A DNA stretch of 64,000 bases from Microbacterium sp. Au-Mic1. Its GTDB lineage: Bacteria; Actinomycetota; Actinomycetes; Actinomycetales; Microbacteriaceae. Shown piece by piece: positions 52,351-61,129 of the stretch. Position 1 is the first letter of the stretch. Each line of letters opens with the position of its first letter. Location: contig NZ_JAJTTF010000008.1 of assembly GCF_021341785.1 (NCBI RefSeq), positions 62,001 to 126,000 on the forward strand. Reading direction: 5' to 3'. Under the pieces are notes generated by a model. The model had not been told where the DNA came from and did no database searches. It saw nothing but the letters and a program-made list of their open reading frames with translations. Position numbers and translations under genes: made by a program.

Positions 52351-52926
52351 TCGGGGCGGCGCCGCGATCCCGTGCATCACGAGGTCCACGAGCCCGTCGA
52401 CGCGTTCCGCCGTGAGGGGCCGGCCGAGCAGCGCCGCATACGACGTCGCCGCGACGAACTGGTCCGCGACGGCGGTCGGATCCGCGTCGGCGCGCACCGA
52501 ACCGTCCTCCTGGGCGCGGGCGATGCGGGCGACGATCCACGACACGATCGGATCCGCGAACCGGTGGTTCAGGGCCTCGCCCAGCGCAGGATCCGTGGCG
52601 GTCACCGCGATGAGCGCACGGGCGAGCTCGACGTTCTCCGCACGGGACAGGTGCTCCCCCGCCGTTGCGAACCAGGCCCGCAGATCCGCTGCCAGATCGC
52701 CGGAGAACGGCAGCGCGACGTCGGCCCCAGGAAGCGCACCCTCCAGTAGCGCCTCGCCGAGGATCGCCGCCTTCGACGGCCACCAGCGGTAGATCGTCTG
52801 CTTCGAGACGCCGGCCTCGGCGGCGAGGCCCTCGATGGTCACGGCGGCGTAGCCGTCTGCGGCGAGCGCGCCTCGCATCGCGGCCAGCACCGACTGACGG
52901 GCGTTCTCACTGCGCGGACGGGGCAC
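52342..52926 (-). CDS. TetR/AcrR regulator divergent to an SDR
   Basis: 194 residues. Helix-turn-helix at about 10-55: LAADGYAAVTIEGLAAEAGV, SKQTIYRWWPSKAAILGEAL. A TetR C-terminal ligand domain follows. GTG 52926 is the preferred start: TACTCT (52938-52933) ends six bases before it and TTATTG lies 17 bases upstream of that hexamer. The last residues RGR and the stop come from a dispersed repeat. It probably regulates the divergent SDR gene. Confidence 0.85.
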   Translation of the reverse strand: MPRPRSENARQSVLAAMRGALAADGYAAVTIEGLAAEAGVSKQTIYRWWPSKAAILGEALLEGALPGADVALPFSGDLAADLRAWFATAGEHLSRAENVELARALIAVTATDPALGEALNHRFADPIVSWIVARIARAQEDGSVRADADPTAVADQFVAATSYAALLGRPLTAERVDGLVDLVMHGIAAPPRGR

Positions 52927-53048
52927 CCTTCGAGAGTAGCGAGGTGTACGCTCAGCAATAAGTGGACGCACCGTTGCGAAACTCGATCGCGACCCAGAAG
53001 GGGAGCGGCGCGACGGATCGGATCCACGAGCGAACGAAGGAGACACCC

Positions 53049-54044
53049 ATGGCCCTGACCGCGAATTCCTCCATCGGCGACTGGCTGGCCGACCCGACCG
53101 GCGGCGACCTGATCCGCGGGCTGCTGGCGCAGTCCGGAGCGAGCGCCGACTCGCTCACCCCTGTGCTCGGACTGCCCCTGCAGCAGCTCGTCGTGATGAG
53201 CCAGGGCGCCATGCCGCAGTCCGTGGTCGACGACCTCGTCCGCGCGGCGAACGGCGGAGAGATCCCCGAAGACGTCGCTCCGAGCGGCTGGACCGAGCAG
53301 ACCACCCCCGGCCGCTTCGCCGGCAAGACCGTGATCGTCACCGGCGCCGCCTCGGGCATCGGCAAGGCCACGGCTTCCCGCGTCGCGCGTGAGGGCGGCC
53401 GTGTCATCGCCTGCGACATCGCGGCGGACAAGCTCGACGCCCTGAGCACGGAACTGCCCGGCATCGTGACCGTGGCCGGCGACCTGACCCAGCAGGACGC
53501 GATCGACCGTGTCGTCGCCGCAGCGGGTGACCGCATCGATGGCCTCGCCAACGTCGCCGGCATCAACGACGACTTCTCCCCTGCCGGCGAGACGCCCGAC
53601 GCCGTCTGGGACCGCGTGATCGCGATCAACCTCACCGCGCCGTTCAAGCTCATGCGTGCGGTGCTGCCGATCATGGAGGCGGCGGGACGCGGATCCATCC
53701 TCAACGTCTCGAGCGAGGCGGGTCTGCGCGGCAACGCGTCGGGCAACGCCTACACCGCCAGCAAGCACGGCATCATCGGCGTCACCAAGTCGGCGGCCTT
53801 CATGTACGGCCCCAAGGGGATCCGCGTGAACTCCGTCGCACCCGGCGGCGTCGCGACCGGGATCCCGATGCCTCCGCACATGTCGGAGTACGGATCCGGC
53901 CGGCTCGCGCCGTTCCAGCAGGCGATCCCCACTGTCGCGACCGCCGAGCATCTCGCCGCCTCGATCACGTTCCTGCTCTCGGACGACGCCGTGAACATCA
54001 ACGGCGCGATCCTCGCCTCCGACGGCGGGTGGTCGGTGCAGTAG
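53049..54044 (+). CDS. Short-chain dehydrogenase/reductase with N-terminal extension
   Basis: 331 residues. An ~90-residue N-terminal helical extension (SIGDWLADPTGGDLIRGLLA, VVMSQGAMPQSVVDDLVRAA) precedes the SDR fold: TGAASGIGKATASRV, the NVAG motif, Ser in ILNVSSEAG and YTASKHG catalytic Tyr/Lys. It oxidises or reduces an alcohol/ketone with NAD(P). ATG 53049 has GAAGGAG upstream. The regulator next door is TetR. The extension is unusual and may bind a substrate or partner. Confidence 0.88.
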   Translation: MALTANSSIGDWLADPTGGDLIRGLLAQSGASADSLTPVLGLPLQQLVVMSQGAMPQSVVDDLVRAANGGEIPEDVAPSGWTEQTTPGRFAGKTVIVTGAASGIGKATASRVAREGGRVIACDIAADKLDALSTELPGIVTVAGDLTQQDAIDRVVAAAGDRIDGLANVAGINDDFSPAGETPDAVWDRVIAINLTAPFKLMRAVLPIMEAAGRGSILNVSSEAGLRGNASGNAYTASKHGIIGVTKSAAFMYGPKGIRVNSVAPGGVATGIPMPPHMSEYGSGRLAPFQQAIPTVATAEHLAASITFLLSDDAVNINGAILASDGGWSVQ

Positions 54045-54099
54045 CGCGTCACTCGCCTGAGGCGGGCAGGAGCCCGAGGGCGGTCAGGCACCGAGCCCA

Positions 54100-54177
54100 C
54101 TACTTCCGGCGGCGCACCACCAGCACGACGAACAACGCGACGAAGACGGCGACGAGTGCTCCTGCGGTGATCCCCAC
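54100..54177 (-). CDS. 25-residue single-helix membrane peptide
   Basis: GTG 54177 follows GGGGAGGAACC, a strong ribosome site with good spacing. The product is one hydrophobic helix (GITAGALVAVFVALFVVLVV) ending in RRRK. Function is unknown; similar tiny proteins often tune membrane complexes. The longer in-frame extension upstream lacks a ribosome site. Too short to be certain. Confidence 0.5.
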   Translation of the reverse strand: MGITAGALVAVFVALFVVLVVRRRK

Positions 54178-54547
54178 GGTTCCTCCCCAGCGATGCGGCC
54201 CGAGATGGGCGGCGGGCTTGGATTCTCGCACACGGATGTCGGCGCGCTCCCAGCCGCGATCGCCCTTCGCTCGACGTCGCCTAGCCGGAACGCCGCAACC
54301 GGTCAACCCCCTCCGCGCCGCGGCAGAACGCCGCTACGGTCGTGCTCGTCACCGGGAGATGGACGCAGGAGGAAGGTTCCCGGCGCATGCGGGACTCCCG
54401 GGCTTCAGGACCCCGCCAAGCCGCGGAACCCCGAGGATCCGGGCCGGACAGCCACCGGCCCGGATCCTCGCCGCCGATGACGAGCGGATCCACGCAGGTG
54501 TTCCGCGTCACCCGCAGGATCCGATCGAAAGGCGTAGCGTCCGGAGC
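54178..54547. other. Intergenic region with a 15-bp hairpin
   Basis: Mostly noncoding. It contains perfect arms GAGGATCCGGGCCGG (54433-54447) and CCGGCCCGGATCCTC (54455-54469) around a seven-base loop. No T run follows, so this may be a processing hairpin or a weak terminator. I see no gene here. Confidence 0.55.
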
Positions 54548-54856
54548 ATGGCAATCCTCTACTACGGCGGCTCCGAGCACCCGATCGAGATCGAAGACGT
54601 CGCCCTCGCCCACCTGAAGATCGTGATCGCGACGAAGCTCCGCCGCAACGAGAGCTTCACGCTGTCCTGGCGCCACGAAGGCGACCAGCCCCTCGGACGC
54701 TCCACGATCTGGCTGCACCCGTCCATCCCGCTGCGGTTCGAGTTCACCGATCCGACGCCGCCCGAGATCGACCCGCGACGCGTCCAGGCCTACGCGAACT
54801 CCGCCAACACCTCCGGAGGGATCCTGCTCCCCGACGAGGCCACGCTCGACCTCTGA
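54548..54856 (+). CDS. DUF7882-type small protein
   Basis: 102 residues. MAILYYGGSEHPIEIEDVAL and IATKLRRNESFTLSWRH match a small family common in Microbacteriaceae that is sometimes mislabelled as a DNA ligase. It has no catalytic motif visible by eye. TAGCGT (54535-54540) ends seven bases before the ATG. Function unknown. Confidence 0.75.
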   Translation: MAILYYGGSEHPIEIEDVALAHLKIVIATKLRRNESFTLSWRHEGDQPLGRSTIWLHPSIPLRFEFTDPTPPEIDPRRVQAYANSANTSGGILLPDEATLDL

Positions 54857-54938
54857 CGGGTGAGGATCCGGGAGCGCTGTGAGATCGCCGATCCTCGTGC
54901 GCGGGTGTGAGCGTCGCCGTCAGGGCGACCGAAGCGAC

Positions 54939-55023
54939 GTCACGATCGGCACACCGTGTGACGATCAGCACACGATTCAGCCGGATCCCCGTGCTGATCG
55001 CGACACGGTGTGCTGATCGTCAC
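54939..55023. repeat. Four copies of a 16-bp motif, downstream of the APC permease
   Basis: Copies at 54939-54954, 54958-54973, 54989-55004 and 55008-55023, of consensus GTGACGATCAGCACAC or its reverse. The first two face one way and the last two the other, with CCGGATCC between the pairs. The permease gene ends 22 bases away. Confidence 0.85.
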
Positions 55024-55044
55024 TCGGGAACGAGTCGGCGACCG

Positions 55045-56646
55045 TCAGCTGCCGAGACCGTCGTCGAAGACCTGCAGCGCCGAGGTGTCGTTCGTGGCGT
55101 CGGTGCGCGTGAGGCGCTTGCCACGGAAGAAGTCGGGGGCGACCCTCGCCTGGACGAACATGAGGATCACGCCGAGGCCCAGCACGGTGACGCCGATGAT
55201 GCCGACCAAGCCGACCCCACCGATGTTGCTGCCGGATCCGGCGTTCGGATCCATCGCGTCGATCGTCGTCTTGACGAACACGATCAGCAGCAGGATCCCG
55301 CCGAGGCCGGGCAGCACGATCTTCATCATGATCGAGCCGAAGCCCTCGCGGATCGCCGCCTTGCGGAAGTACCAGGGGCTCGCGAGCGCGGTGACGCCGT
55401 AGTAGAAGCACACCATCATGCCGAGGGCCGTGATCGTGTCCCACAGCACGTCCTCGCTGATGAAGCGCATCACGGCGTAGAACACCGAGGCGACGATCGA
55501 CGAGAGCAGCAGCGCCACGTGCGGCGACTTGTACTTCGGGTGCACCTTCTTCAGCGACGCGGGCAGCGCCCCGTAGTGCGACATCGCGAGCAGGGTGCGT
55601 GCCGGCGAGATCGCCGTCGAGTTGATCGACGCCATCGCGCTGACCAGGATCGCGAGCGAGAGCAGGATCGCGGCCGGTCCCATAACCGGGTGCGCGAGCG
55701 CCGCGAACACGTTCTCGATGATGTCGGGATTGCCCAGCCCGGTCGGTCCGTCGCCGAGACCGGCGAACGCGACGGTGGCAGTCGCCGTGCCGACGTAGAG
55801 CACGACCAGGATCGCGACGAGGATCATCGCCGCCTTGCTCTCGGTCGAGAGGCGGCCCTTCGACGGCTTGGTCTCCTCACCCATGGTGAGCACCGTGTCC
55901 CAGCCCCAGTACACGAAGATCGACACCGCGATGCCGGCGGCGAACGCGCTGAAGCTCGACACCTCGAACGGGTTGAACCAGCTCAGCTCGGGCATCTTCG
56001 CCTGCGTGTTGGCCGGATTCCCCGCGCCGACGAACATGGCGACCACGAACCAGACCATGACCGCCATCTGGAAGATCACGGTGATGTACTGGAAGATCTT
56101 CGTCGACGTCATGCCGCGGTAGGAGATCAGCGTCGCGAGCGCCATGAACGCCAGGCACACCGCGATGTTGATGAACTTGTTCGCCGCGAGATCCGCGATC
56201 GACGGATCGCCGACGACGATGCTGATCGACTGGAACAGGAACTCGACGGCGATGCCGGCGAGGTTCGACAGCACCAGCACGGTCGCCGCGATCAGGCCCC
56301 AGCCGGCCATCCAGCCGATCCACGGTCCGAAGGCGCGGGTGGCCCAGGTGAACGACGTGCCCGAGTCGGGCATCGCCGAGTTCAGCGCGCGGTAGCCGAG
56401 CGCCACGAGCAGCATCGGGATGAAGCCCATGAGGAAGATCGCGGGGGTCTGATAGCCGACCTCGCTCGCGGCGGGTCCCACCGCGGCCGTCAGCGTGTAC
56501 GCCGGCGCACAGGTCGAGATCCCGATCACCAGGGCGCCCAGCACGCCCACGGTGCCGGTCGGCAGACCCTTCTTGCTGATGCCCGTGACAGAGTCGAGGG
56601 TCCGCGTGGCCGGATCCGGCACGCCCTGGTCGTACTTCACACTCAT
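55045..56646 (-). CDS. APC-superfamily amino acid permease
   Basis: 533 residues with 12 or more helices. The N-terminus carries GVLGALVIGISTCAPAYTLT and a GSAMPDSGTSFTWATRAFGP-type loop, both typical of APC transporters. It imports amino acids or amines by cation symport or exchange. The start is ATG 56646 with AGGA upstream. It is bracketed by eight copies of a 16-base motif, four on each side, so its regulation or origin may be unusual. Confidence 0.88.
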   Translation of the reverse strand: MSVKYDQGVPDPATRTLDSVTGISKKGLPTGTVGVLGALVIGISTCAPAYTLTAAVGPAASEVGYQTPAIFLMGFIPMLLVALGYRALNSAMPDSGTSFTWATRAFGPWIGWMAGWGLIAATVLVLSNLAGIAVEFLFQSISIVVGDPSIADLAANKFINIAVCLAFMALATLISYRGMTSTKIFQYITVIFQMAVMVWFVVAMFVGAGNPANTQAKMPELSWFNPFEVSSFSAFAAGIAVSIFVYWGWDTVLTMGEETKPSKGRLSTESKAAMILVAILVVLYVGTATATVAFAGLGDGPTGLGNPDIIENVFAALAHPVMGPAAILLSLAILVSAMASINSTAISPARTLLAMSHYGALPASLKKVHPKYKSPHVALLLSSIVASVFYAVMRFISEDVLWDTITALGMMVCFYYGVTALASPWYFRKAAIREGFGSIMMKIVLPGLGGILLLIVFVKTTIDAMDPNAGSGSNIGGVGLVGIIGVTVLGLGVILMFVQARVAPDFFRGKRLTRTDATNDTSALQVFDDGLGS

Positions 56647-56774
56647 GCGAGTCCTGCTTCCTGCGCTCCGTCGCACGGCCGCCCCGATGGCGACACGGTG
56701 TCCGGCAACGCTGCGCCCCACCGTCGATTCTATGGGTGGGCTGAAAACGGCGCAGGCGGGGATGCACCGATCAG

Positions 56775-56859
56775 GTGACGATCTGCACACCATGCGACGA
56801 TCAGCACACCTTCCGGCCGGATCCGTGTGCTGATCGTGACGACGTGTGCTGATCGTGAC
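56775..56859. repeat. Four copies of the same 16-bp motif, upstream of the APC permease
   Basis: Copies at 56775-56790, 56794-56809, 56825-56840 and 56844-56859. Again two forward, two inverted, separated by a GGCCGGATCC-centred gap. The whole 302-base gap between the permease and purL holds no gene; a TAGACT hexamer (56906-56911) near purL may be its -10. Confidence 0.85.
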
Positions 56860-56948
56860 GACAGCGCCTCGGAACCACGCGCGGATCCGGGCCTTCGACC
56901 GCCGGTAGACTAGACCCTGCCCCGCCTCCCCTCGCTCCAGGAGCCCGC

Positions 56949-59276
56949 GTGACCTCTCCGAACACCCCCACCGACCACGTCCCCGACTCGGTCGCGAACG
57001 CAGAAGCGACGCCGGAGAAGGAGCAGCCGTACGCGGCGCTCGGCCTCAAGGACGACGAGTACGCGCGGATCCGCGAGATCCTCGGCCGCCGCCCCACGTC
57101 GGGCGAGCTGGCGATGTACTCGGTGATGTGGAGCGAGCACTGCTCCTACAAGTCCTCCAAGAACTACCTGCGCCGGTTCGGCCAGAAGGTCTCGGACGAG
57201 ATGAAGAAGCGCCTCATGGTGGGCATGGGCCAGAACGCGGGCGTCATCGACGTCGGTGAGGGCTGGGCCGTCACGTTCAAGGCCGAGTCGCACAACCACC
57301 CCTCGTTCATCGAGCCGTTCCAGGGCGCCGCGACCGGCGTCGGCGGCATCGTCCGCGACATCATCTCGATGGGCGCCCGCCCGGTCGCCGTGATGGACGC
57401 GCTGCGTTTCGGCGCGATCGACGACCCCGACACGGCCCGCGTCGTGCACGGCGTCACCGCCGGCATCAGCTTCTACGGCAACTGCCTGGGACTTCCGAAC
57501 ATCGGCGGCGAGACGGTGTTCGACGCCGTCTACCAGGCCAACCCCCTCGTGAACGCGCTCGCGGTGGGCGTGCTGCGCCATGAGGACCTCAAGCTCGCGA
57601 ACGCCACCGGCGTCGGCAACAAGGTCGTGCTCTTCGGTGCCCGCACCGGCGGCGACGGCATCGGCGGCGCGTCGATCCTCGCCTCCGACTCCTTCGACTC
57701 GACCGGCCCGACCAAGCGCCCCGCGGTGCAGGTCGGCGACCCGTTCGCCGAGAAGGTGCTCATCGAGTGCTGCCTCGAGCTCTACCGCGACGAGCTCGTC
57801 GAGGCGATCCAGGACCTCGGCGCCGCCGGCATCTCCTGCGCCACGAGCGAGCTGGCCGCCAACGGCAACAGCGGCATGCACGTGTCGCTCGACAACGTGC
57901 TGCTGCGCGACCCCACCCTGACCGCTGAGGAGATCCTCATGTCGGAGTCGCAGGAGCGCATGATGGCGATCGTCGCGCCCGAGAAGCTCGACGCGTTCCT
58001 CGCCGTCGTGAAGAAGTGGGACGTCGAGACCTCGGTGCTCGGCGAGGTCACCGGCGACGGCCGCCTCATCATCGACTGGCAGGGCGAGCGCATCGTCGAC
58101 GTGGATCCGTCCACCGTCGCCGTCGACGGCCCGGTCTACGACCGCCCGGTCGCGTACCCCACCTGGATCGACGCCCTGCAGGCGGACGCCGCGGAGCTGC
58201 TCCCCCGCGACAACGACCCCGAGGCCCTCAAGCAGCAGTTCCTGGCGCTGCTGGAGAGCCCGAACCTCGCCGACACCCGCTGGATCACCAACCAGTACGA
58301 CTACTACGTGCTCGGCAACACCGCCCTCGCCTTCCCCGACGACGCCGGCATGATCCGCGTCGATGAGGAGTCGGGCCTCGGCTTCTCGATCGCGACCGAC
58401 GCGAACGGCCGCTACAGCCAGCTCGACCCCTACGCGGGCGCGCAGCTCGCCCTCGCCGAGGCGTACCGCAACGTCGCCGTCACCGGCGCCGAGCCCACGG
58501 CGATCACCGACTGCCTGAACTTCGGATCCCCGGAGAACCCCGAGGTCATGTGGCAGTTCGGCCAGACGGTCGACGGCCTCGCCGATGGCTGCTTCGAGCT
58601 CGGCACCCCGGTCACGGGCGGCAACGTCTCGTTCTACAACCAGACCGGCGACGTGCCGATCCACCCGACCCCGCTGGTCGGCGTGCTCGGCATCATCGAC
58701 GACGTCTCCCGCCGGATCCCCTCGGGCTGGCAGGACGAGGGCCAGAACATCTACCTGCTCGGCACCACCGCGACCGAGCTTTCCGGATCCGCCTGGGCCG
58801 ACGTCATCCACGACCATCTCGGCGGCCTGCCGCCCAAGGTCGACCTTGCCGGCGAGAAGCGCCTGGCCGGCTTGATCGCCGCCGCACGCGACGAGTGGCT
58901 GATCTCCTCGGCGCACGACCTGAGCGAGGGCGGCCTCGGCCAGGCCCTCGCCGAGGGCGTCATGCGCTTCGGCGTGGGCGCCCGCGTGTGGCTGACCGAG
59001 CTCATGGAGCGCGACGGCGTGGACGCCGCGACCGCGCTGTTCTCCGAGTCGGCCGGCCGCGTGATCGTGACGGTGCCCCGGGAGGACGACGTGAAGTTCC
59101 AGGGCCTGTGCGAAGGCCGCGGCTACCCGGTGCTCCGCATCGGCGTGACCGACAGCGCCCCTCAGCTCGAGGTGCAGGACGTCTTCACCGTCTCCGTCGA
59201 CGAGCTGCGCGCGACCGCCCAGGCGACCCTGCCGGCGGCGTTCGGCCCGACCGTCGCGGAGCCCGTCGGGGCCTGA
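56949..59276 (+). CDS. purL: Phosphoribosylformylglycinamidine synthase II
   Basis: 775 residues, the small bacterial PurL form that works with PurQ and PurS. Landmarks: [54 protein letters not shown] and [14 protein letters not shown]. It converts FGAR to FGAM with ATP and ammonia in purine synthesis. GTG 56949 has CCAGGAGCCCGC before it. A 48-residue membrane peptide follows 18 bases after the stop and is likely co-transcribed. Confidence 0.96.
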   Translation: MTSPNTPTDHVPDSVANAEATPEKEQPYAALGLKDDEYARIREILGRRPTSGELAMYSVMWSEHCSYKSSKNYLRRFGQKVSDEMKKRLMVGMGQNAGVIDVGEGWAVTFKAESHNHPSFIEPFQGAATGVGGIVRDIISMGARPVAVMDALRFGAIDDPDTARVVHGVTAGISFYGNCLGLPNIGGETVFDAVYQANPLVNALAVGVLRHEDLKLANATGVGNKVVLFGARTGGDGIGGASILASDSFDSTGPTKRPAVQVGDPFAEKVLIECCLELYRDELVEAIQDLGAAGISCATSELAANGNSGMHVSLDNVLLRDPTLTAEEILMSESQERMMAIVAPEKLDAFLAVVKKWDVETSVLGEVTGDGRLIIDWQGERIVDVDPSTVAVDGPVYDRPVAYPTWIDALQADAAELLPRDNDPEALKQQFLALLESPNLADTRWITNQYDYYVLGNTALAFPDDAGMIRVDEESGLGFSIATDANGRYSQLDPYAGAQLALAEAYRNVAVTGAEPTAITDCLNFGSPENPEVMWQFGQTVDGLADGCFELGTPVTGGNVSFYNQTGDVPIHPTPLVGVLGIIDDVSRRIPSGWQDEGQNIYLLGTTATELSGSAWADVIHDHLGGLPPKVDLAGEKRLAGLIAAARDEWLISSAHDLSEGGLGQALAEGVMRFGVGARVWLTELMERDGVDAATALFSESAGRVIVTVPREDDVKFQGLCEGRGYPVLRIGVTDSAPQLEVQDVFTVSVDELRATAQATLPAAFGPTVAEPVGA

Positions 59277-59294
59277 CGGCCCGGGAGGACGCTC

Positions 59295-59441
59295 ATGAAC
59301 AGCACCCCCGAGGAGACCGAGGACCTCTCGATCTACAGCGACCGGCGGCAGCGCCGGATCCGCATCACCGCATGGGTGGTGATCGTCGCCCTCATCCTGG
59401 TGGGCGGTGGCTCCACCGTGCTCGCCGTGCTGCTGGGCTGA
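59295..59441 (+). CDS. 48-residue single-helix membrane peptide
   Basis: Starts MNSTPEETEDLSIYSDRRQR and ends in one hydrophobic helix (ITAWVVIVALILVGGGST, VLAVLLG). GGGAGGACGCTC precedes the ATG, a strong ribosome site. It lies 18 bases after purL. Function unknown, but the ribosome site, the clear helix and its position make it a real small gene. Confidence 0.7.
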   Translation: MNSTPEETEDLSIYSDRRQRRIRITAWVVIVALILVGGGSTVLAVLLG

Positions 59442-59452
59442 GACGCCGCCTG

Positions 59453-59532
59453 TGCAGGGCGCCGGGGTTCACCTCGGGCGCAGTTCTGCAGGGAGGCTCG
59501 GCTGTTCTGCAGGGGGCGAGGGTTCACCTCGG
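59453..59532. repeat. Two direct copies of a 25-bp unit before the cupin gene
   Basis: 59453-59477 and 59508-59532 share TGCAGGG and GGGTTCACCTCGG and differ at three of 25 positions. They lie 55 bases apart, in the gap between the small peptide and the cupin. Confidence 0.7.
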
Positions 59533-59572
59533 TCGCCCTGCGGCGTACCCTCGGGCAGGGAACGGAGGCGCC

Positions 59573-59896
59573 ATGACCGTCCAGCCCATCGACGTCGCCC
59601 TCGACGCGAGCGTCGAGGGGTATCTCATCGGATCCCCGGTGAGCATCATCCGCGAATTCGCCTCGACCCCCGGATCCGGTCCGCGACTGCACCGGCACCC
59701 CTATGTCGAGACGTTCGTGATCCACCGCGGCCGCGCACTGTTCACCGTCGGCGATGAGCAGGTCGTCGGCGGGGGCGGGCAGATCCTCGTCGTTCCCGCG
59801 CTGGTCGCGCACCGCTTCGAAGTGCTCGACGGCGGCACCTACGAGGCCACGCACGTGCACGCCAACGACCGCTTCATCACGGAGTGGCTCGAGTAG
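59573..59896 (+). CDS. Cupin-domain protein
   Basis: 107 residues of single cupin: GPRLHRHPYVETFVIHRGRA gives the metal-binding His/Glu set, and PALVAHRFEVLDGGTYEATH closes the barrel. Small cupins bind or convert small metabolites. ATG 59573 has CGGAGG upstream. It precedes the LacI gene by 75 bases and could share a pathway with it, but that is not proven. Confidence 0.85.
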   Translation: MTVQPIDVALDASVEGYLIGSPVSIIREFASTPGSGPRLHRHPYVETFVIHRGRALFTVGDEQVVGGGGQILVVPALVAHRFEVLDGGTYEATHVHANDRFITEWLE

Positions 59897-59971
59897 CGGA
59901 TCCGGCGGTTCGGTGCCTGCGGACGCGGGGGCGGAACAGCCGCTCCTCCCGCACGGGGTAGGTTCGAGAGC

Positions 59972-60991
59972 ATGCGACCCGAGCGTGCGGTGACACTGCA
60001 GGACATCGCCGATCGCCTCGGTGTCTCCCGCTCGACGGCGTCGTTCGCGATCACGGGGCGCGGCCGCGTGTCGGAGGACATGCGCCGCCGTGTGCACGAG
60101 GTCGCCGACGAGCTCGGCTACCGGCCCAACACCGTCGCCCGCCACCTCAAGGGGTCGCGGACCGGAATGCTCGCGCTGCGCCTGCCGCCGGACAGCACCA
60201 CGATGTCGTACTACATGGAGGCGACCTTCGGCATCGTCGAGGAGGCGAACCGCGCCGGCATGACGGTCATCATGCTGCCCACCGAGCAGAACGCCGACCG
60301 CGCCGATCAGCTCGTCGCCGATGCGGTGATCCTGCTCGACCCCGATCTCAACGACCCTGCAGTGCACACGCTGCTCGCCGGGCGCCTGCCCGTGATCACC
60401 GGCGAGCCGACGCCCGACGGCCTCCCGGAGCCCCGCGCCTGGGTCACCAGCGAGCACGCGCCCGCGGTGCGCGAGCTCATGGATCACCTCCTCGAACGCG
60501 GCATGCGCCGTCCGGCGATGCTCTTCCCCGAGCTGCGCGGCTACTGGGCCCTCACGGTGCGCGATGCCTTCGTGGACTGGTGCGCCGACCGCGGCATCCG
60601 CCCCCGCATCACCGAGCTCGAGCACCCCGCCCCGCCGGAGGTCATCCACGCGGCCGTCTCTCAGCTCGTCGCGGCGGACGACGAGGATCCGGTCGACGCG
60701 ATCGTGACAGTCTCCGACGGCACCGTGCTCAGCGTCGTCACCAGCGCGCAGCAGCTCGGCCGGACGGTCGGCGAGGACCTGCTCGTCGCCGCCCTCGTCG
60801 ACACCGAGGTGCTCTCCCTCACCCGGCCCTCCATCACCGCGATCGACCTGCACCCCCGCGAGTTCGGACGGCGCTGCACCCTCGCCGCCCTCGACGTGCT
60901 CGACTCCGACGGCGCCGCCGAAGCCGCGCCGCGCCGCGATGTCGTGCCGATCACCGTGCACTACCGCGACTCCACCCGCGGGTCCGCCTGA
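59972..60991 (+). CDS. LacI-family transcriptional regulator
   Basis: 339 residues. The LacI helix-turn-helix (VTLQDIADRLGVSRSTASFA, ITGRGRVSEDMRRRVHEVAD) and hinge ELGYRPNTVARHLKG lead into a periplasmic-binding-protein-like effector domain. TAGGTT (59959-59964) ends seven bases before the ATG. The next gene is an APC permease whose promoter spacer carries a LacI-type palindrome, so this is its likely repressor. The effector should be the substrate of the permease/amidohydrolase pair. Confidence 0.9.
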   Translation: MRPERAVTLQDIADRLGVSRSTASFAITGRGRVSEDMRRRVHEVADELGYRPNTVARHLKGSRTGMLALRLPPDSTTMSYYMEATFGIVEEANRAGMTVIMLPTEQNADRADQLVADAVILLDPDLNDPAVHTLLAGRLPVITGEPTPDGLPEPRAWVTSEHAPAVRELMDHLLERGMRRPAMLFPELRGYWALTVRDAFVDWCADRGIRPRITELEHPAPPEVIHAAVSQLVAADDEDPVDAIVTVSDGTVLSVVTSAQQLGRTVGEDLLVAALVDTEVLSLTRPSITAIDLHPREFGRRCTLAALDVLDSDGAAEAAPRRDVVPITVHYRDSTRGSA

Positions 60992-61034
60992 CAGGCGCCG
61001 ACAGGTCCGCCGGGCCTGATTCCCGAAGATCCCC

Positions 61035-61063
61035 TTGTTTTGCTTTATCGATATTGCTACTCT
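61035..61063 (+). promoter_or_regulatory. Permease promoter TTGTTT-N17-TACTCT
   Basis: -35 TTGTTT at 61035-61040, a 17-base AT-rich spacer and -10 TACTCT at 61058-61063. The only AT-rich stretch nearby. The transcript would start near 61070 with a 60-base leader. Confidence 0.6.
61042..61057. promoter_or_regulatory. LacI-type operator GCTTTATCGATATTGC in the promoter spacer
   Basis: A near-palindrome centred on CG with a TATCGATA core and GC ends. It fits exactly between the -35 and the -10. A central CG and this length fit LacI-family sites. Confidence 0.6.
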
Positions 61064-61129
61064 TCTAGCACCTTGATCCACTGACCTCAGCGACCGACGG
61101 CGATGTCGTGTCGCTCTTCAGGAGCCCCT

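Noticed and set aside
54939..56859. Insertion sequence or transposon with terminal inverted repeats
   Set aside because: The 16-mers flank an intact permease and no transposase; the clusters are themselves internally inverted rather than single terminal repeats.
56910..58916. 668-codon minus-strand frame opposite purL
   Set aside because: purL is unmistakable. The frame is its complement with biased composition.
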